Source: Anaerolinea sp. (lineage in GTDB: Bacteria; Chloroflexota; Anaerolineae; Anaerolineales; Villigracilaceae). From it: DNA of 53,952 bases. Made by a program: the position numbers and the translations under genes. Below the pieces are notes generated by a model that was given only the letters and a program-made list of their open reading frames with translations, was not told where the DNA came from and did not search any database. This document shows, piece after piece, positions 44,796 to 53,095 of the stretch. Each line of letters opens with the position of its first letter. The first letter of the stretch is position 1. The stretch is from positions 1 to 53,952 of the forward strand of contig DYID01000024.1 of assembly GCA_020723805.1 (NCBI GenBank), in the 5' to 3' direction.

Positions 44796-46730
44796 ATGAA
44801 CTCTCGACTCTTTTACCTCATTCTCCTGTTGACCTTGATCCTTTCCGCCTGCGCCTCCCCGTCGGCTGAGACCCCCATCCCGCCTCCTGCCCCCACCGAG
44901 ACCGCCGCGCCTCTTCCCTCGCCGACGCCTGCTCCCCGTTCCCTGACCGTTTGCCTCGGCGAAGAGCCGACCACCCTCTACCCCTACGGCAATTTGAACG
45001 CCTCCGCCCGCAGCGTCCTCTCCGCCATCTACGACGGACCGATGGACATTGCCAACTACGAATACGAAGCCGTCATTCTCGAGAAAATCCCCAACCTCGA
45101 AGACGGCGATGCCCAGGTTGCTCCCGTCACCGTGCGCGCCGGCGACCAGGTGGTGGATTCCAACGGCGAAGTGGTCACCCTGGAGACGGGCGTCCGCGTC
45201 CGCCCGAGCGGATGCCGCAGCGACTCCTGCGCCGTCAACTACGACGGTGTGAGCGACATCCAGATGGACCAAATGGTCGTCACCTTTGTCATGCTCGAAG
45301 GTCTCACCTGGTCCGACGGCGAACCGCTCACCGCCGCCGATTCCGTCTACTCCTTCTCCCTCGCATCCAGCGCCGAGACCCCCGCCAACAAATTCCTCAT
45401 CCAACGCACCCAAACCTACGAAGCCGCCGACGACATCACCCTCCAATGGTGGGGACTGCCCGGCTACATTGACCCCGCCTACTACACCAACTTCTGGATG
45501 CCCCTGCCCGAACACAAATGGAAGGACTTCACCCCCGCCGAACTCCTCCAGGTGGATGTCTCCACCCGCGCCCCGCTCGGCTGGGGACCCTACGTCGTCG
45601 AAAGTTGGAAAGCCGGCGAAAACATCCGCCTCGTCAAAAACCTCAACTACTTCCGCGCCGAAAGCGGGCTTCCCAAATTCGACCAACTGACCTTCCTCTT
45701 CATGCCCGACGCCAACGCCGCCCTCACCGCCCTCGTGGACGGCGACTGCGACCTCCTCGACCCCTCCCTCGCCCTCGACGGGCAGGTTGCCCTCCTCCAG
45801 CAAATGCAGACCGACGGGCAGGCAAAACTCTTCACTGCCCAGAGCGACACGATGGAATGGCTCGCCTTCGGCATCCGCCCCGCCTCCTACGACAACGGCT
45901 TCAACTCCACCGGTCTCAACCCCGACCGCCCCGACTACTTCGGCGACGTGCGCATGCGCAAAGCCATTGCCTACTGTCTCGACCGCCAGCGCGTTGTGGA
46001 TACCGTTCTCTTTGGGCTTTCGCGCGTCCCCGATAGTTACCTGTCTTTCAATCATCCCCTCCACAACGGCAGCCTCCAAACCTACGCCTACGATCCCGCT
46101 TCCGGGCGCGAAATCCTCCAGCAAATCGGCTGGGTGGATCACGACAACGACCCCGCCACCCCCCGCCGCGCGCTGGGGGTCACCCGCGTCCCCAACGGCA
46201 CGCCCCTCATCCTCGACTACCACACCACCTCCGCCACCCAGCGCCGCCAGGTGGTTGAAATCCTCACCCAATCCCTCGCCGAATGCGGCATCGGCGTCAA
46301 CCCCATCTACCACACCGCCGCCGACCTCTACGCCCAAGGTCCCAAAGGTCCTCTCTTCGGGCGGCAGTTCGACCTCGCCGAATATGCCATCGGCGTCAAC
46401 ACCCTCGAACCGCCGTGCGGCTGGTTTACCACCGCCCAAATCCCCAACGCCTCCAACAACTGGGTTGGCGTCAACGTCAGCGGCTACTCCAACGCCGACT
46501 TCGATAAAGCCTGCAAAGAAGCCACCCAGTCCCTTCCCAACGAGCCCGGCTACACCTCCCATCAGCAGGCGCAAACCTTCTTCGCCCTCGACCTGCCCGC
46601 CGTCCCCCTCTACATGCGTCTCAAAGTTGCCGCCTCCCGCCCCGACCTGTGCGGATTCGAACTCGACGCCTCCTCGCTCTATGCTTTGAAAGACATCGAA
46701 TCCTTCGATTACGGAACGGGATGCAAATGA
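44796..46730 (+). CDS. ABC transporter solute-binding lipoprotein, family 5
   Basis: This 644-residue lipoprotein has lipobox LTLILSACA and the linker PPPAPTETAAPLPSPTPAP. Order is canonical: EEPTTLYPYGNLN, LEGLTWSDGEPLTAADSVYSF, GWGPYVVESWKAG, GDCDLLDP and MRKAIAYCLDRQRVV. It differs clearly from the two paralogues upstream. The coding strand is very C-rich at third codon positions, unlike the first binding protein of the block, which uses more GGT/GCT. AAAGGAAA precedes ATG 44796. An ATPase pair with its own possible promoter follows. Confidence 0.9.
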   Translation: MNSRLFYLILLLTLILSACASPSAETPIPPPAPTETAAPLPSPTPAPRSLTVCLGEEPTTLYPYGNLNASARSVLSAIYDGPMDIANYEYEAVILEKIPNLEDGDAQVAPVTVRAGDQVVDSNGEVVTLETGVRVRPSGCRSDSCAVNYDGVSDIQMDQMVVTFVMLEGLTWSDGEPLTAADSVYSFSLASSAETPANKFLIQRTQTYEAADDITLQWWGLPGYIDPAYYTNFWMPLPEHKWKDFTPAELLQVDVSTRAPLGWGPYVVESWKAGENIRLVKNLNYFRAESGLPKFDQLTFLFMPDANAALTALVDGDCDLLDPSLALDGQVALLQQMQTDGQAKLFTAQSDTMEWLAFGIRPASYDNGFNSTGLNPDRPDYFGDVRMRKAIAYCLDRQRVVDTVLFGLSRVPDSYLSFNHPLHNGSLQTYAYDPASGREILQQIGWVDHDNDPATPRRALGVTRVPNGTPLILDYHTTSATQRRQVVEILTQSLAECGIGVNPIYHTAADLYAQGPKGPLFGRQFDLAEYAIGVNTLEPPCGWFTTAQIPNASNNWVGVNVSGYSNADFDKACKEATQSLPNEPGYTSHQQAQTFFALDLPAVPLYMRLKVAASRPDLCGFELDASSLYALKDIESFDYGTGCK

Positions 46731-46795
46731 CCTCTTCGCTTCTTACCGCCCCGAAACCTGCTCCAACCGCAACCGGCTTTCTCCACCCCGACAAG

Positions 46796-46828
46796 TTGAC
46801 ACTCGCCTTTTGCAAACTTTGCTATAAT
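46796..46828 (+). promoter_or_regulatory. Possible promoter ahead of the third ATPase pair
   Basis: TTGACA (46796-46801) and TATAAT (46823-46828) both match consensus but are 21 bp apart, too long for a normal sigma-70 site. The -10 may work with another -35 or an activator. Confidence 0.4.
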
Positions 46829-46860
46829 GCCACCAATCCTGAACATGGGAGCCTCCCTCG

Positions 46861-47880
46861 ATGAATGAAAGCAAACCTCTGTTGGAAGTCAAAGGACTCA
46901 AAACTTATTTCTACACCGAAGACGGTATCGTCCGCGCGGTGGACGGCGTGGACTTCGAAGTCTATCCCGGCGAAGTGCTGGGGTTGGTGGGCGAATCGGG
47001 CTGCGGCAAGAGCGTTACGTCGCTTTCCATCATGCGGTTGATTTCCAAGCCTGGGCGTGTCGAAGCGGGCGAGATTCTGCTCGACGGCGAAAACCTGCTC
47101 GAATTTTCCGAAGACGAAATGATCAAAGTGCGGGGCAACCGCATCTCGATGATCTTCCAACAGCCGCAAACTGCCCTCAACCCTGTCTTCAAAGTGGGCG
47201 ACCAATTGGCGGAAGTGTTGAGCATTCATCAAGACTTGGGCAAGGAGGAGGGCTGGAAGCGCGCCATTGACCTCCTGCGCATGGTCGGCGTGCCGGACCC
47301 CGAGCGGCGCGTCGAAGCATATCCCCATGAACTTTCCGGCGGCATGGCGCAGCGCGTCATGATTGCCATGGCGCTGGCGTGCATTCCCGAACTACTCATC
47401 GCCGACGAACCCACCACCGCCCTCGATGTCACCATTCAGGCGCAAATCCTCGATCTCATCCGCAACATGCGCAAGGAGATGAACACCGCCGTCATCCTCA
47501 TCACGCATGATTTGGGCGTGGTCGCCGAAATGGCGGAACGGGTGGCGGTCATGTATGCCGGCGAGATTGTCGAACAGACCGACGTGTACCGGCTGTTCGA
47601 CGAGCCTTTGCACCCCTACACCCAAGGCTTGATCGGCTCCATCCCCGTGCTTGGCGAAGTCAAGGAGCGGCTGGAGGTCATTCCCGGTTCGGTTCCAAAC
47701 CTTATCAATCTGCCGCCGGGCTGCCGCTTTGCGCCGCGCTGTCAGGCGCGCCTCAAGCACAACCTTGCCATCTGCACCGAGCGCAAACCCGAACTGGAAG
47801 ATGTCCGTCCGGGGCACAAAGTGCGCTGCTGGCTTTACCAACGCGCAGAGGGTCACATCCCTCCCCTCGCCGCCGGTTAA
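46861..47880 (+). CDS. ABC transporter ATPase (DppD type)
   Basis: This 339-residue ATPase has Walker A GESGCGKS (44-51), Q-loop [10 protein letters not shown], signature LSGGMAQRV, Walker [12 protein letters not shown] and THD. The C-terminus has [18 protein letters not shown] ... CW, with a slightly longer cysteine spacing than its paralogues. This third DppD-type ATPase has no permease pair of its own nearby. It begins 130 bp after the third lipoprotein, and the OppF-type partner follows. Confidence 0.93.
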   Translation: MNESKPLLEVKGLKTYFYTEDGIVRAVDGVDFEVYPGEVLGLVGESGCGKSVTSLSIMRLISKPGRVEAGEILLDGENLLEFSEDEMIKVRGNRISMIFQQPQTALNPVFKVGDQLAEVLSIHQDLGKEEGWKRAIDLLRMVGVPDPERRVEAYPHELSGGMAQRVMIAMALACIPELLIADEPTTALDVTIQAQILDLIRNMRKEMNTAVILITHDLGVVAEMAERVAVMYAGEIVEQTDVYRLFDEPLHPYTQGLIGSIPVLGEVKERLEVIPGSVPNLINLPPGCRFAPRCQARLKHNLAICTERKPELEDVRPGHKVRCWLYQRAEGHIPPLAAG

Positions 47881-47904
47881 TCATCCCCTCTCTGGAGCAT
47901 GCAC

Positions 47905-48891
47905 ATGCCGAACAACAATCACAAAGGGGAAACCCTGGTCGAAGTCAAAAACCTGGTCAAATACTTTCCGGTGCGCGCCGGTTTGCTTCAGCGCGTGGTC
48001 AATCACGTCAAGGCGGTGGATGACGTCTCCTTCACAGTGCGGAAGGGCGAAACGCTGGGGCTGGTGGGCGAATCCGGCTGCGGCAAGACCACTGTCGGGC
48101 GCACCATGCTCCGCCTCATCGAGCCGACCTCCGGCTCCGTGCTGGTCAACGGACGCGATGTCTTTAGCATGAAGGGGGACGAACTCAAAGCGGCGCGCCG
48201 CGAAATGCAAATCATCTTTCAAGACCCCTACGCCTCGCTCGACCCGCGCGTTCCCATCGGCGAATCCGTGATGGAGGGCTTGCACATTCATCAGATTGGC
48301 ACGCCCCGCGAACGAGTCGCCATCATGCTCGAAACGCTGAAGAAAGTGGGGCTGGAGGAGTATCACGCCCGCCGCTACCCGCACGAATTTTCCGGCGGTC
48401 AGCGTCAGCGCATCGGCATTGCCCGCGCCCTGGCGCTGCGCCCCAGTTTCATTATCTGTGATGAGCCGGTCTCCGCGCTGGATGTCTCCATCCAGTCGCA
48501 GGTCTTGAACATCCTCAAAGACCTCCAGCAGGAGTTCGGTCTCACCTACCTCTTCATTGCGCATAACCTCTCGGTGGTCGAGCATATCTCCGACCGTGTG
48601 GCGGTGATGTATCTCGGCAAAATGGTCGAGTTGACCACCCGCACTGAATTGTTCCGCAACCCGCTTCATCCCTACACCCAGGCGTTGATGTCTGCCATCC
48701 CCATCCCGAATCCGCGCCTGAAGCGTCAGCGCGTCATCCTCAAGGGCGACGTGCCGAGTCCGCTCAACCCGCCCAAGGGATGCCGCTTCCATCCGCGCTG
48801 CCCTGTGGCAATGGAAAGATGCGCTCAGGAGGAACCCGTCTTCAAGGAAGTTTCCCCCGATCACTGGGTGGCGTGCTGGCTGGTGGAATAA
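47905..48891 (+). CDS. ABC transporter ATPase (DppF type)
   Basis: This 328-residue ATPase has Walker [10 protein letters not shown] (54-62), Q-loop [10 protein letters not shown], signature FSGGQRQRI, Walker [11 protein letters not shown], and HN in place of the usual HD after the FIA strand. The Opp-type C-terminus has [14 protein letters not shown] ... CW. ATG 47905 is preferred to ATG 47899 because GGAG is only one base from the latter. A receiver-roadblock gene starts 6 bp later. Confidence 0.92.
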   Translation: MPNNNHKGETLVEVKNLVKYFPVRAGLLQRVVNHVKAVDDVSFTVRKGETLGLVGESGCGKTTVGRTMLRLIEPTSGSVLVNGRDVFSMKGDELKAARREMQIIFQDPYASLDPRVPIGESVMEGLHIHQIGTPRERVAIMLETLKKVGLEEYHARRYPHEFSGGQRQRIGIARALALRPSFIICDEPVSALDVSIQSQVLNILKDLQQEFGLTYLFIAHNLSVVEHISDRVAVMYLGKMVELTTRTELFRNPLHPYTQALMSAIPIPNPRLKRQRVILKGDVPSPLNPPKGCRFHPRCPVAMERCAQEEPVFKEVSPDHWVACWLVE

Positions 48892-48897
48892 ATACCT

Positions 48898-50022
48898 ATG
48901 ACCGTACCGTGTGTTTTGATCGTTGACGACCAGCGTGACATTGTCCGTCTGCTGCATTCCACCTTGCAGACGCTGGGACATCAGATGGAGATTGTGGATG
49001 CGCCCTCCGGCGAAGAGGCATTGCTGGTGGCGGCGCGCCGCAAAGTGGACCTGCTGGTTGCCGACTACCTCCTGCCCGGCATCTCCGGCGTGGAATTGAT
49101 GCGCAAAGTCAAAGCCCGCAACCCGGAGATGCGCGTCATTTTCATCACCGGCATGACCGACCGCAAATCGCGCGATGAAATGCTGAATGCCGGCGCGCTC
49201 GCCATTTTCGATAAGCCCATTCCCCTTGCCGATTTTCTCGATGCGGTGGAACGCGGCTTGGGTCTGGTGCGCACCATCTTCCCGATGGAAACCGCCAAAG
49301 AGACCGAAATCCACCGCCAGTCGCTTGCCGAGCTGCTGGGCGGTTTCCGCCAGAAGATCAAGGCGGATGCGGTCTTCCTCATCAACGACCGCGGACGTGT
49401 CTTGGCGCGGGCGGGCGACCTGTACGACAGCAGCATGGAAGTCTCCCTGCTGGCGGCGCTGATGGGCATCTATTCTGCCGCGTTCAAGGTCTCGCGCATC
49501 ATCCGTCAGGAACATCTGGATAACTTCCACGTCTTCCGCGGCGGTAACCATGACCTCATCCTCATCCCGGTGGATGGTTCTCATGCGCTCTTACTGGCAG
49601 GCAGGGGACTTGCTAATTCGGACCGCATCCTGCAAACGGTGGATGGGATGCTCTTCGTGCGCGGTGACGTGGAAAATATTCTAAAGTCGCTTGGGGTGGC
49701 GCCGATGGAGGCGGGCGCAGAGCCAGCCGTCCCTGAGGCGGAAGCGGCGGAGCCTGTCCCGCCCTTTGTGTTGGCGCAGCCGCCTGCACCCGAACCGGAA
49801 GTGGACGTGGATGCCCTGCTTGCCGCCGCCAGCAAAAAGAAGATCGCCGAAGATGTGGACGCTTTCTGGGAGGAGGCGGTCGAGAAAGCCGGCAACATTC
49901 CCATCAGCCCCGATGTCATAACCTTTGCCGACGCGCAAAAACTCGGCTTGAAGCCCGGCGAAGCGCCCATCAAAACCACAGGACCCCTGAGCGGCACCGG
50001 TGCGCTGAAGAAGAAGAAATAG
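48898..50022 (+). CDS. Receiver-roadblock/LC7-like signalling protein
   Basis: This 374-residue protein has an N-terminal receiver domain (about 4-120) with acidic D10/D11, phospho-acceptor D56, T84 and K106. A middle part (about 140-260) has ADAVFLINDRGRVLARAGD and HALLLAGRG, resembling roadblock/LC7 folds that regulate small GTPases. The C-terminal ~100 residues are Ala/Glu/Pro-rich, then FWEEAVEKAG and ISPDVITFADAQKLGL, and end in lysines. No DNA-binding domain is present. It starts 6 bp after the ATPase gene, so it seems to be co-transcribed with the transporter, a suggestive but unproven link. Confidence 0.75.
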   Translation: MTVPCVLIVDDQRDIVRLLHSTLQTLGHQMEIVDAPSGEEALLVAARRKVDLLVADYLLPGISGVELMRKVKARNPEMRVIFITGMTDRKSRDEMLNAGALAIFDKPIPLADFLDAVERGLGLVRTIFPMETAKETEIHRQSLAELLGGFRQKIKADAVFLINDRGRVLARAGDLYDSSMEVSLLAALMGIYSAAFKVSRIIRQEHLDNFHVFRGGNHDLILIPVDGSHALLLAGRGLANSDRILQTVDGMLFVRGDVENILKSLGVAPMEAGAEPAVPEAEAAEPVPPFVLAQPPAPEPEVDVDALLAAASKKKIAEDVDAFWEEAVEKAGNIPISPDVITFADAQKLGLKPGEAPIKTTGPLSGTGALKKKK

Positions 50023-50132
50023 ATCATACAAAAGGCGCGTAATTTGCGCTCTCTGGCGCAAACTGAGCGATAGAAATCGCCGCGTCCGCTTTACGGACAG
50101 TCTCGTTTCTTGTGATAAAATATCGTCCGCAT

Positions 50133-50203
50133 TGGGGCATGGTGCAATGGCAGCACACCGGCCTTTGGAGCCGTGGATCTTGGTTCGAATCCAGGTGCCC
50201 CAG
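50133..50203 (+). tRNA. tRNA-Gln(TTG)
   Basis: This 71-nt tRNA has acceptor stem TGGGGCA/TGCCCCA, anticodon loop CTTTGGA (TTG) and T-arm CTTGG-TTCGAAT-CCAGG. The discriminator is G, as expected for tRNA-Gln. The first anticodon-stem pair is mismatched (C-T). CCA is not encoded. It decodes CAA and CAG. Confidence 0.93.
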
Positions 50204-50236
50204 CAAATTCCCGCTCTTGCGGGGCTTATTTTCAAG

Positions 50237-50268
50237 ACAGGCTTCGCAGTTGTGGGAGCCTGTTTTTT
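50237..50268 (+). terminator. Intrinsic terminator after tRNA-Gln
   Basis: ACAGGCT (50237-50243) and AGCCTGT (50257-50263) pair, followed by TTTTTT. A smaller CCCGC/GCGGG hairpin lies between it and the tRNA. Confidence 0.85.
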
Positions 50269-50320
50269 GTTTACCTCACCCCAGCCCCTCTCCTGAAAGG
50301 AGAGGGAAGCAGGAGATGAA

Positions 50321-51682
50321 ATGAAAATTACCGCAGTGTTGCTCGCGGCGGGTCAGGGAACCCGCATGAAATCGGACTTGCCGAAGGTTTTGCATCCTTT
50401 GTGCGGCAAGCCGATGATCTGGCATGTGCTGGAAGCGCTCAAGGAGGCGGTCACTGAACCGCCGGTGGTGGTCGTGGGTCACGGCGCGGAGGCGGTGACG
50501 AAATATCTCGGCGACTCCGCCCGCACGGTCCTGCAGGAGCCGCAACTCGGCACAGGACACGCCGCCATGCAGGCGGAATCCCTGCTCAGGGGCAATGCCG
50601 ATCTGGTTATCGTGACGTATGCCGACATGCCCCTCCTGCGCGGCGAGACCTTCCGCCGCCTCGTGGAGACCCAGCGCCTCAACCCCGGACCGTTGAGCCT
50701 GCTCACCGTCATCGCAGACGACCCGCGCGGCTTCGGACGCATCGTCCGCAAAGCCGACGGCACGGTGCAGGCGATTGTCGAGGAGTACGTTGCCACGCCC
50801 GAACAACAGCAGATCAAGGAGTTGAACGTCGGCGCGTATTGCTTCAACGCCGAATGGCTGTGGGATGCGTTGAAACGCATCGAGAAGAATCCGAAGAAAG
50901 GCGAATATTACCTGACGGATGTGGTGGAGATTGCAGTAAAAGACAACCTGCCCGTGCAGGCAGTATTGCACGACGATTTTAGCGAGACCATCGGCATCAA
51001 CACCCGTGTTCACCTCAGCGAAGCCGAAGCCGCCATGCGGGCGCGCATCAACCGCACCCACATGCTGAACGGCGTCAGCATGACCGACCCCGCCTCCACC
51101 TACATTGACGCAGGCGTGAAAATTGGGCGCGATACCACCCTGCTGCCCAATACTTACATTCACGGCACCACCGTCATCGGCGAGAGGAATGTCATCGGAC
51201 CGAATACCATCATCCGCGATACGACCATCGGGAACGGGTGCAAAATCCTTGCTTCTGTGTTGGAAGGGGCAGTGCTGGAGGATGAAGTGGACATGGGTCC
51301 CTTTGCCCGGTTGCGGAAGGGCGCTCACCTGAAGAGTCACGTCCACATGGGCAACTTTGGCGAAGTCAAGGATTCGACCCTGCACGAAGGCGTCAAGATG
51401 GGGCACTTCTCCTACATCGGCAACGCCGTCATCGGCGCCAACACCAACATCGGCGCAGGGACGATTACCTGCAACTACGACGGCGAGAGGAAACATCCCA
51501 CCGTCATCGGCGAGGACGTGTTCATCGGTTCGGATACCATGCTGGTTGCCCCCCTCACCCTGGGCGATGGCGCACGCACGGGCGCCGGCGCGGTCGTCAC
51601 AAAGGACGTTCCCGAAGATACCCTCGTGGTCGGCATGCCTGCCCGTGCCATTCGAAAGTTGGAGCGAAAGAAAAAAGGATGA
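50321..51682 (+). CDS. glmU: Bifunctional UDP-GlcNAc pyrophosphorylase / GlcN-1-P acetyltransferase
   Basis: This 453-residue enzyme makes UDP-GlcNAc for cell-wall and surface glycans. The N-terminal transferase has LLAAGQGTRMKSDLPKVLH (7-25), QLGTGHA and YADMPLL. The C-terminal left-handed beta-helix (about 250-450) has many VIGANTNIGAGTI-like hexads, and the acetyl-transfer region has LRKGAHLKSHVHMGNFGEVK. Both halves are intact and of normal length. It begins downstream of tRNA-Gln, and cdd follows. Confidence 0.96.
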   Translation: MKITAVLLAAGQGTRMKSDLPKVLHPLCGKPMIWHVLEALKEAVTEPPVVVVGHGAEAVTKYLGDSARTVLQEPQLGTGHAAMQAESLLRGNADLVIVTYADMPLLRGETFRRLVETQRLNPGPLSLLTVIADDPRGFGRIVRKADGTVQAIVEEYVATPEQQQIKELNVGAYCFNAEWLWDALKRIEKNPKKGEYYLTDVVEIAVKDNLPVQAVLHDDFSETIGINTRVHLSEAEAAMRARINRTHMLNGVSMTDPASTYIDAGVKIGRDTTLLPNTYIHGTTVIGERNVIGPNTIIRDTTIGNGCKILASVLEGAVLEDEVDMGPFARLRKGAHLKSHVHMGNFGEVKDSTLHEGVKMGHFSYIGNAVIGANTNIGAGTITCNYDGERKHPTVIGEDVFIGSDTMLVAPLTLGDGARTGAGAVVTKDVPEDTLVVGMPARAIRKLERKKKG

Positions 51683-51814
51683 TGTTGTTTCGTGCGTTCT
51701 TTGCAGGACGCGCAACATGGCGGTAGAGACCGCCGAGTACGCTCCTGGAAAATCTTTGCCACAGAACAGGATGATGTCATTGCGGCATTCCCTCCGCAGC
51801 AACAGGTGAAATCC

Positions 51815-52246
51815 ATGACCCTCACACAACAGGAAAAACAAGCCCTCGTTGACCTTGCCAACGCCGCCCGCCAGCGCGCCTATGTGCCGTATTCGCATTA
51901 TCCCGTCGGCTCTTCCCTGCGCACGAAATCGGGGCGCGTGTTCACCGGCGTCAATGTGGAAAACGCCGCCTATCCCCAAACCATGTGCGCCGAACGGATT
52001 GCCATCTTCAAAGCCGTTTCCGAAGGCGAGACCGAGTTCGAAGTCATCACGGTCGTCACCGAAAACGGCGGCTCGCCCTGCGGCGGGTGCCGTCAGGTGA
52101 TGGCGGAGTTTGGCTTGGACACCATCGTCCTTTTGGCGGATGGAAAAGGCAAAATTATCGAGGAAACCACTGTCCGCGAACTTTTGCCGGGCGCTTTTAC
52201 GCCGGAGAAGTTGGGGAGGTACACAGATAGACAGGTACACAAGTAG
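51815..52246 (+). CDS. cdd: Cytidine deaminase
   Basis: This 143-residue zinc enzyme converts cytidine or deoxycytidine to uridine in pyrimidine salvage. MCAE (C58, E60) and PCGGC (C89/C92) hold zinc and the catalytic Glu, as in homotetrameric deaminases. ATG 51815 is used; AGGTG lies a few bases upstream. The family end is around LLPGAFTPEKLG; the final RYTDRQVHK is encoded by an octad array (52219-52246), suggesting that the gene's 3' end was replaced by a repeat. Confidence 0.93.
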   Translation: MTLTQQEKQALVDLANAARQRAYVPYSHYPVGSSLRTKSGRVFTGVNVENAAYPQTMCAERIAIFKAVSEGETEFEVITVVTENGGSPCGGCRQVMAEFGLDTIVLLADGKGKIIEETTVRELLPGAFTPEKLGRYTDRQVHK

Positions 52247-52306
52247 ACAGGTACACAAGTTTGGGTATCTGTTTCCGTGTTTACCTGTATACTTGTTTAC
52301 CTGTAT
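52219..52306. repeat. Inverted octad array between cdd and recO
   Basis: Units such as AGACAGGT and ACACAAGT alternate (52219-52260), then inverted counterparts ACTTGTTT and ACCTGT follow (to 52306). It encodes the last residues of cytidine deaminase and ends 8 bp before the recO start codon. Matching units are at 26748-26779. Confidence 0.75.
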
Positions 52307-52313
52307 TCCTTTT

Positions 52314-53084
52314 ATGCCCGAACCCAAGTTCCGTTCCTTCCGCGTGGATGCCGTCGTGCTCCGCCACAGCGACTACGGCGAAGCCGACCGCCTGCTGACG
52401 CTCTTCACGCGCCAACTCGGCAAGACCCGCGCCATCGCCAAAGGCGCGCGCAAGATTGCCTCGCGCAAGGCGGGACATATCGAACCGTTCACCTACGTCA
52501 AATTGCAACTTGCCCAGGGGCGCGACATGTTCATCGTCACCCAGGCAGACACGGTGGATGCCTACCTGCCTCTGCGCGATGACCTTGTCCTCACCGGTCA
52601 CGCCGCTTACGCCCTCGAACTGCTCGACCGCTTCACCTACGACGACCAGACCGAAAACCCGACCCTCTTCCGCCTGCTCACCGACACCCTCTCCCGCCTC
52701 GCCTCGCGCCATGACCCCTGGCTGGTCATCCGCTACTACGAAATGCGCCTGCTCGACCACGTTGGCTTTCGTCCGCAACTCTTCGAATGCGTCAATTGCG
52801 GGCGCGCCATCCAGCCTGAAGACCAGTTCTTCTCGTTCAGCGCGGGCGGCGTCATCTGTCCGCGCTGCGGGCAGGGATTGAAACACCTGCATAACGTCTC
52901 GGTGGAGACGCTCAAGTACCTGCGCCACTTCCAGCGCTCGAGTTATGCCGAAGCCGCTCGCGCGCGTCCCAGCCCCGAGGTCCAGAAAGAGGCGGAAAGT
53001 CTCATGCAGGGCTATTTCACCTATCTGCTCGAACGCGAGTTGAACACCCCCGGCTTCCTGCGCAAGATCGTAGGGCGAGATTAA
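52314..53084 (+). CDS. recO: DNA repair protein RecO
   Basis: This 256-residue protein loads RecA on SSB-coated DNA with RecR. The N-terminal OB fold holds DAVVLRHSDYGEADRLLTLFTR and ARKIASRKAGHIEPF. A four-Cys zinc finger (C159, C162, C182, C185; CVNCG ... ICPRCG) is intact. ATG 52314 lies just after the octad array. The final residues GRD and the stop codon are formed by a 26-bp palindrome, shared with the converging gene. Confidence 0.93.
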   Translation: MPEPKFRSFRVDAVVLRHSDYGEADRLLTLFTRQLGKTRAIAKGARKIASRKAGHIEPFTYVKLQLAQGRDMFIVTQADTVDAYLPLRDDLVLTGHAAYALELLDRFTYDDQTENPTLFRLLTDTLSRLASRHDPWLVIRYYEMRLLDHVGFRPQLFECVNCGRAIQPEDQFFSFSAGGVICPRCGQGLKHLHNVSVETLKYLRHFQRSSYAEAARARPSPEVQKEAESLMQGYFTYLLERELNTPGFLRKIVGRD

Positions 53085-53095
53085 TCTCGCCCTAC
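53070..53095. repeat. 26-bp perfect palindrome containing both stop codons
   Basis: GTAGGGCGAGATT (53070-53082) and its exact complement (53083-53095) meet at TTAA. This core includes a 16-nt REP-like palindrome, GCGAGATTAATCTCGC (53075-53090). The central TTAA gives TAA on both strands, so recO and the reductase end in it. Confidence 0.9.

Noticed and set aside
44199-46574. 791-codon minus-strand frame opposite two lipoprotein genes
   Set aside because: It spans two real genes and their gap, is extremely Gly/Val-rich and results from C-rich third positions on the plus strand.
50041-50064. Terminator after the receiver-roadblock gene
   Set aside because: TTTGCGC and GCGCAAA can pair, but no T run follows, so it is not called a terminator.
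50090-50121. Promoter for tRNA-Gln (TTTACG ... TAAAAT)
   Set aside because: The spacing is 20 bp and the -35 box is weak, so I do not call it.
47881-52327. Long minus-strand frames opposite the last ATPases, glmU and cdd
   Set aside because: They cross a tRNA and a terminator or well-recognised genes, without start sites or domains.
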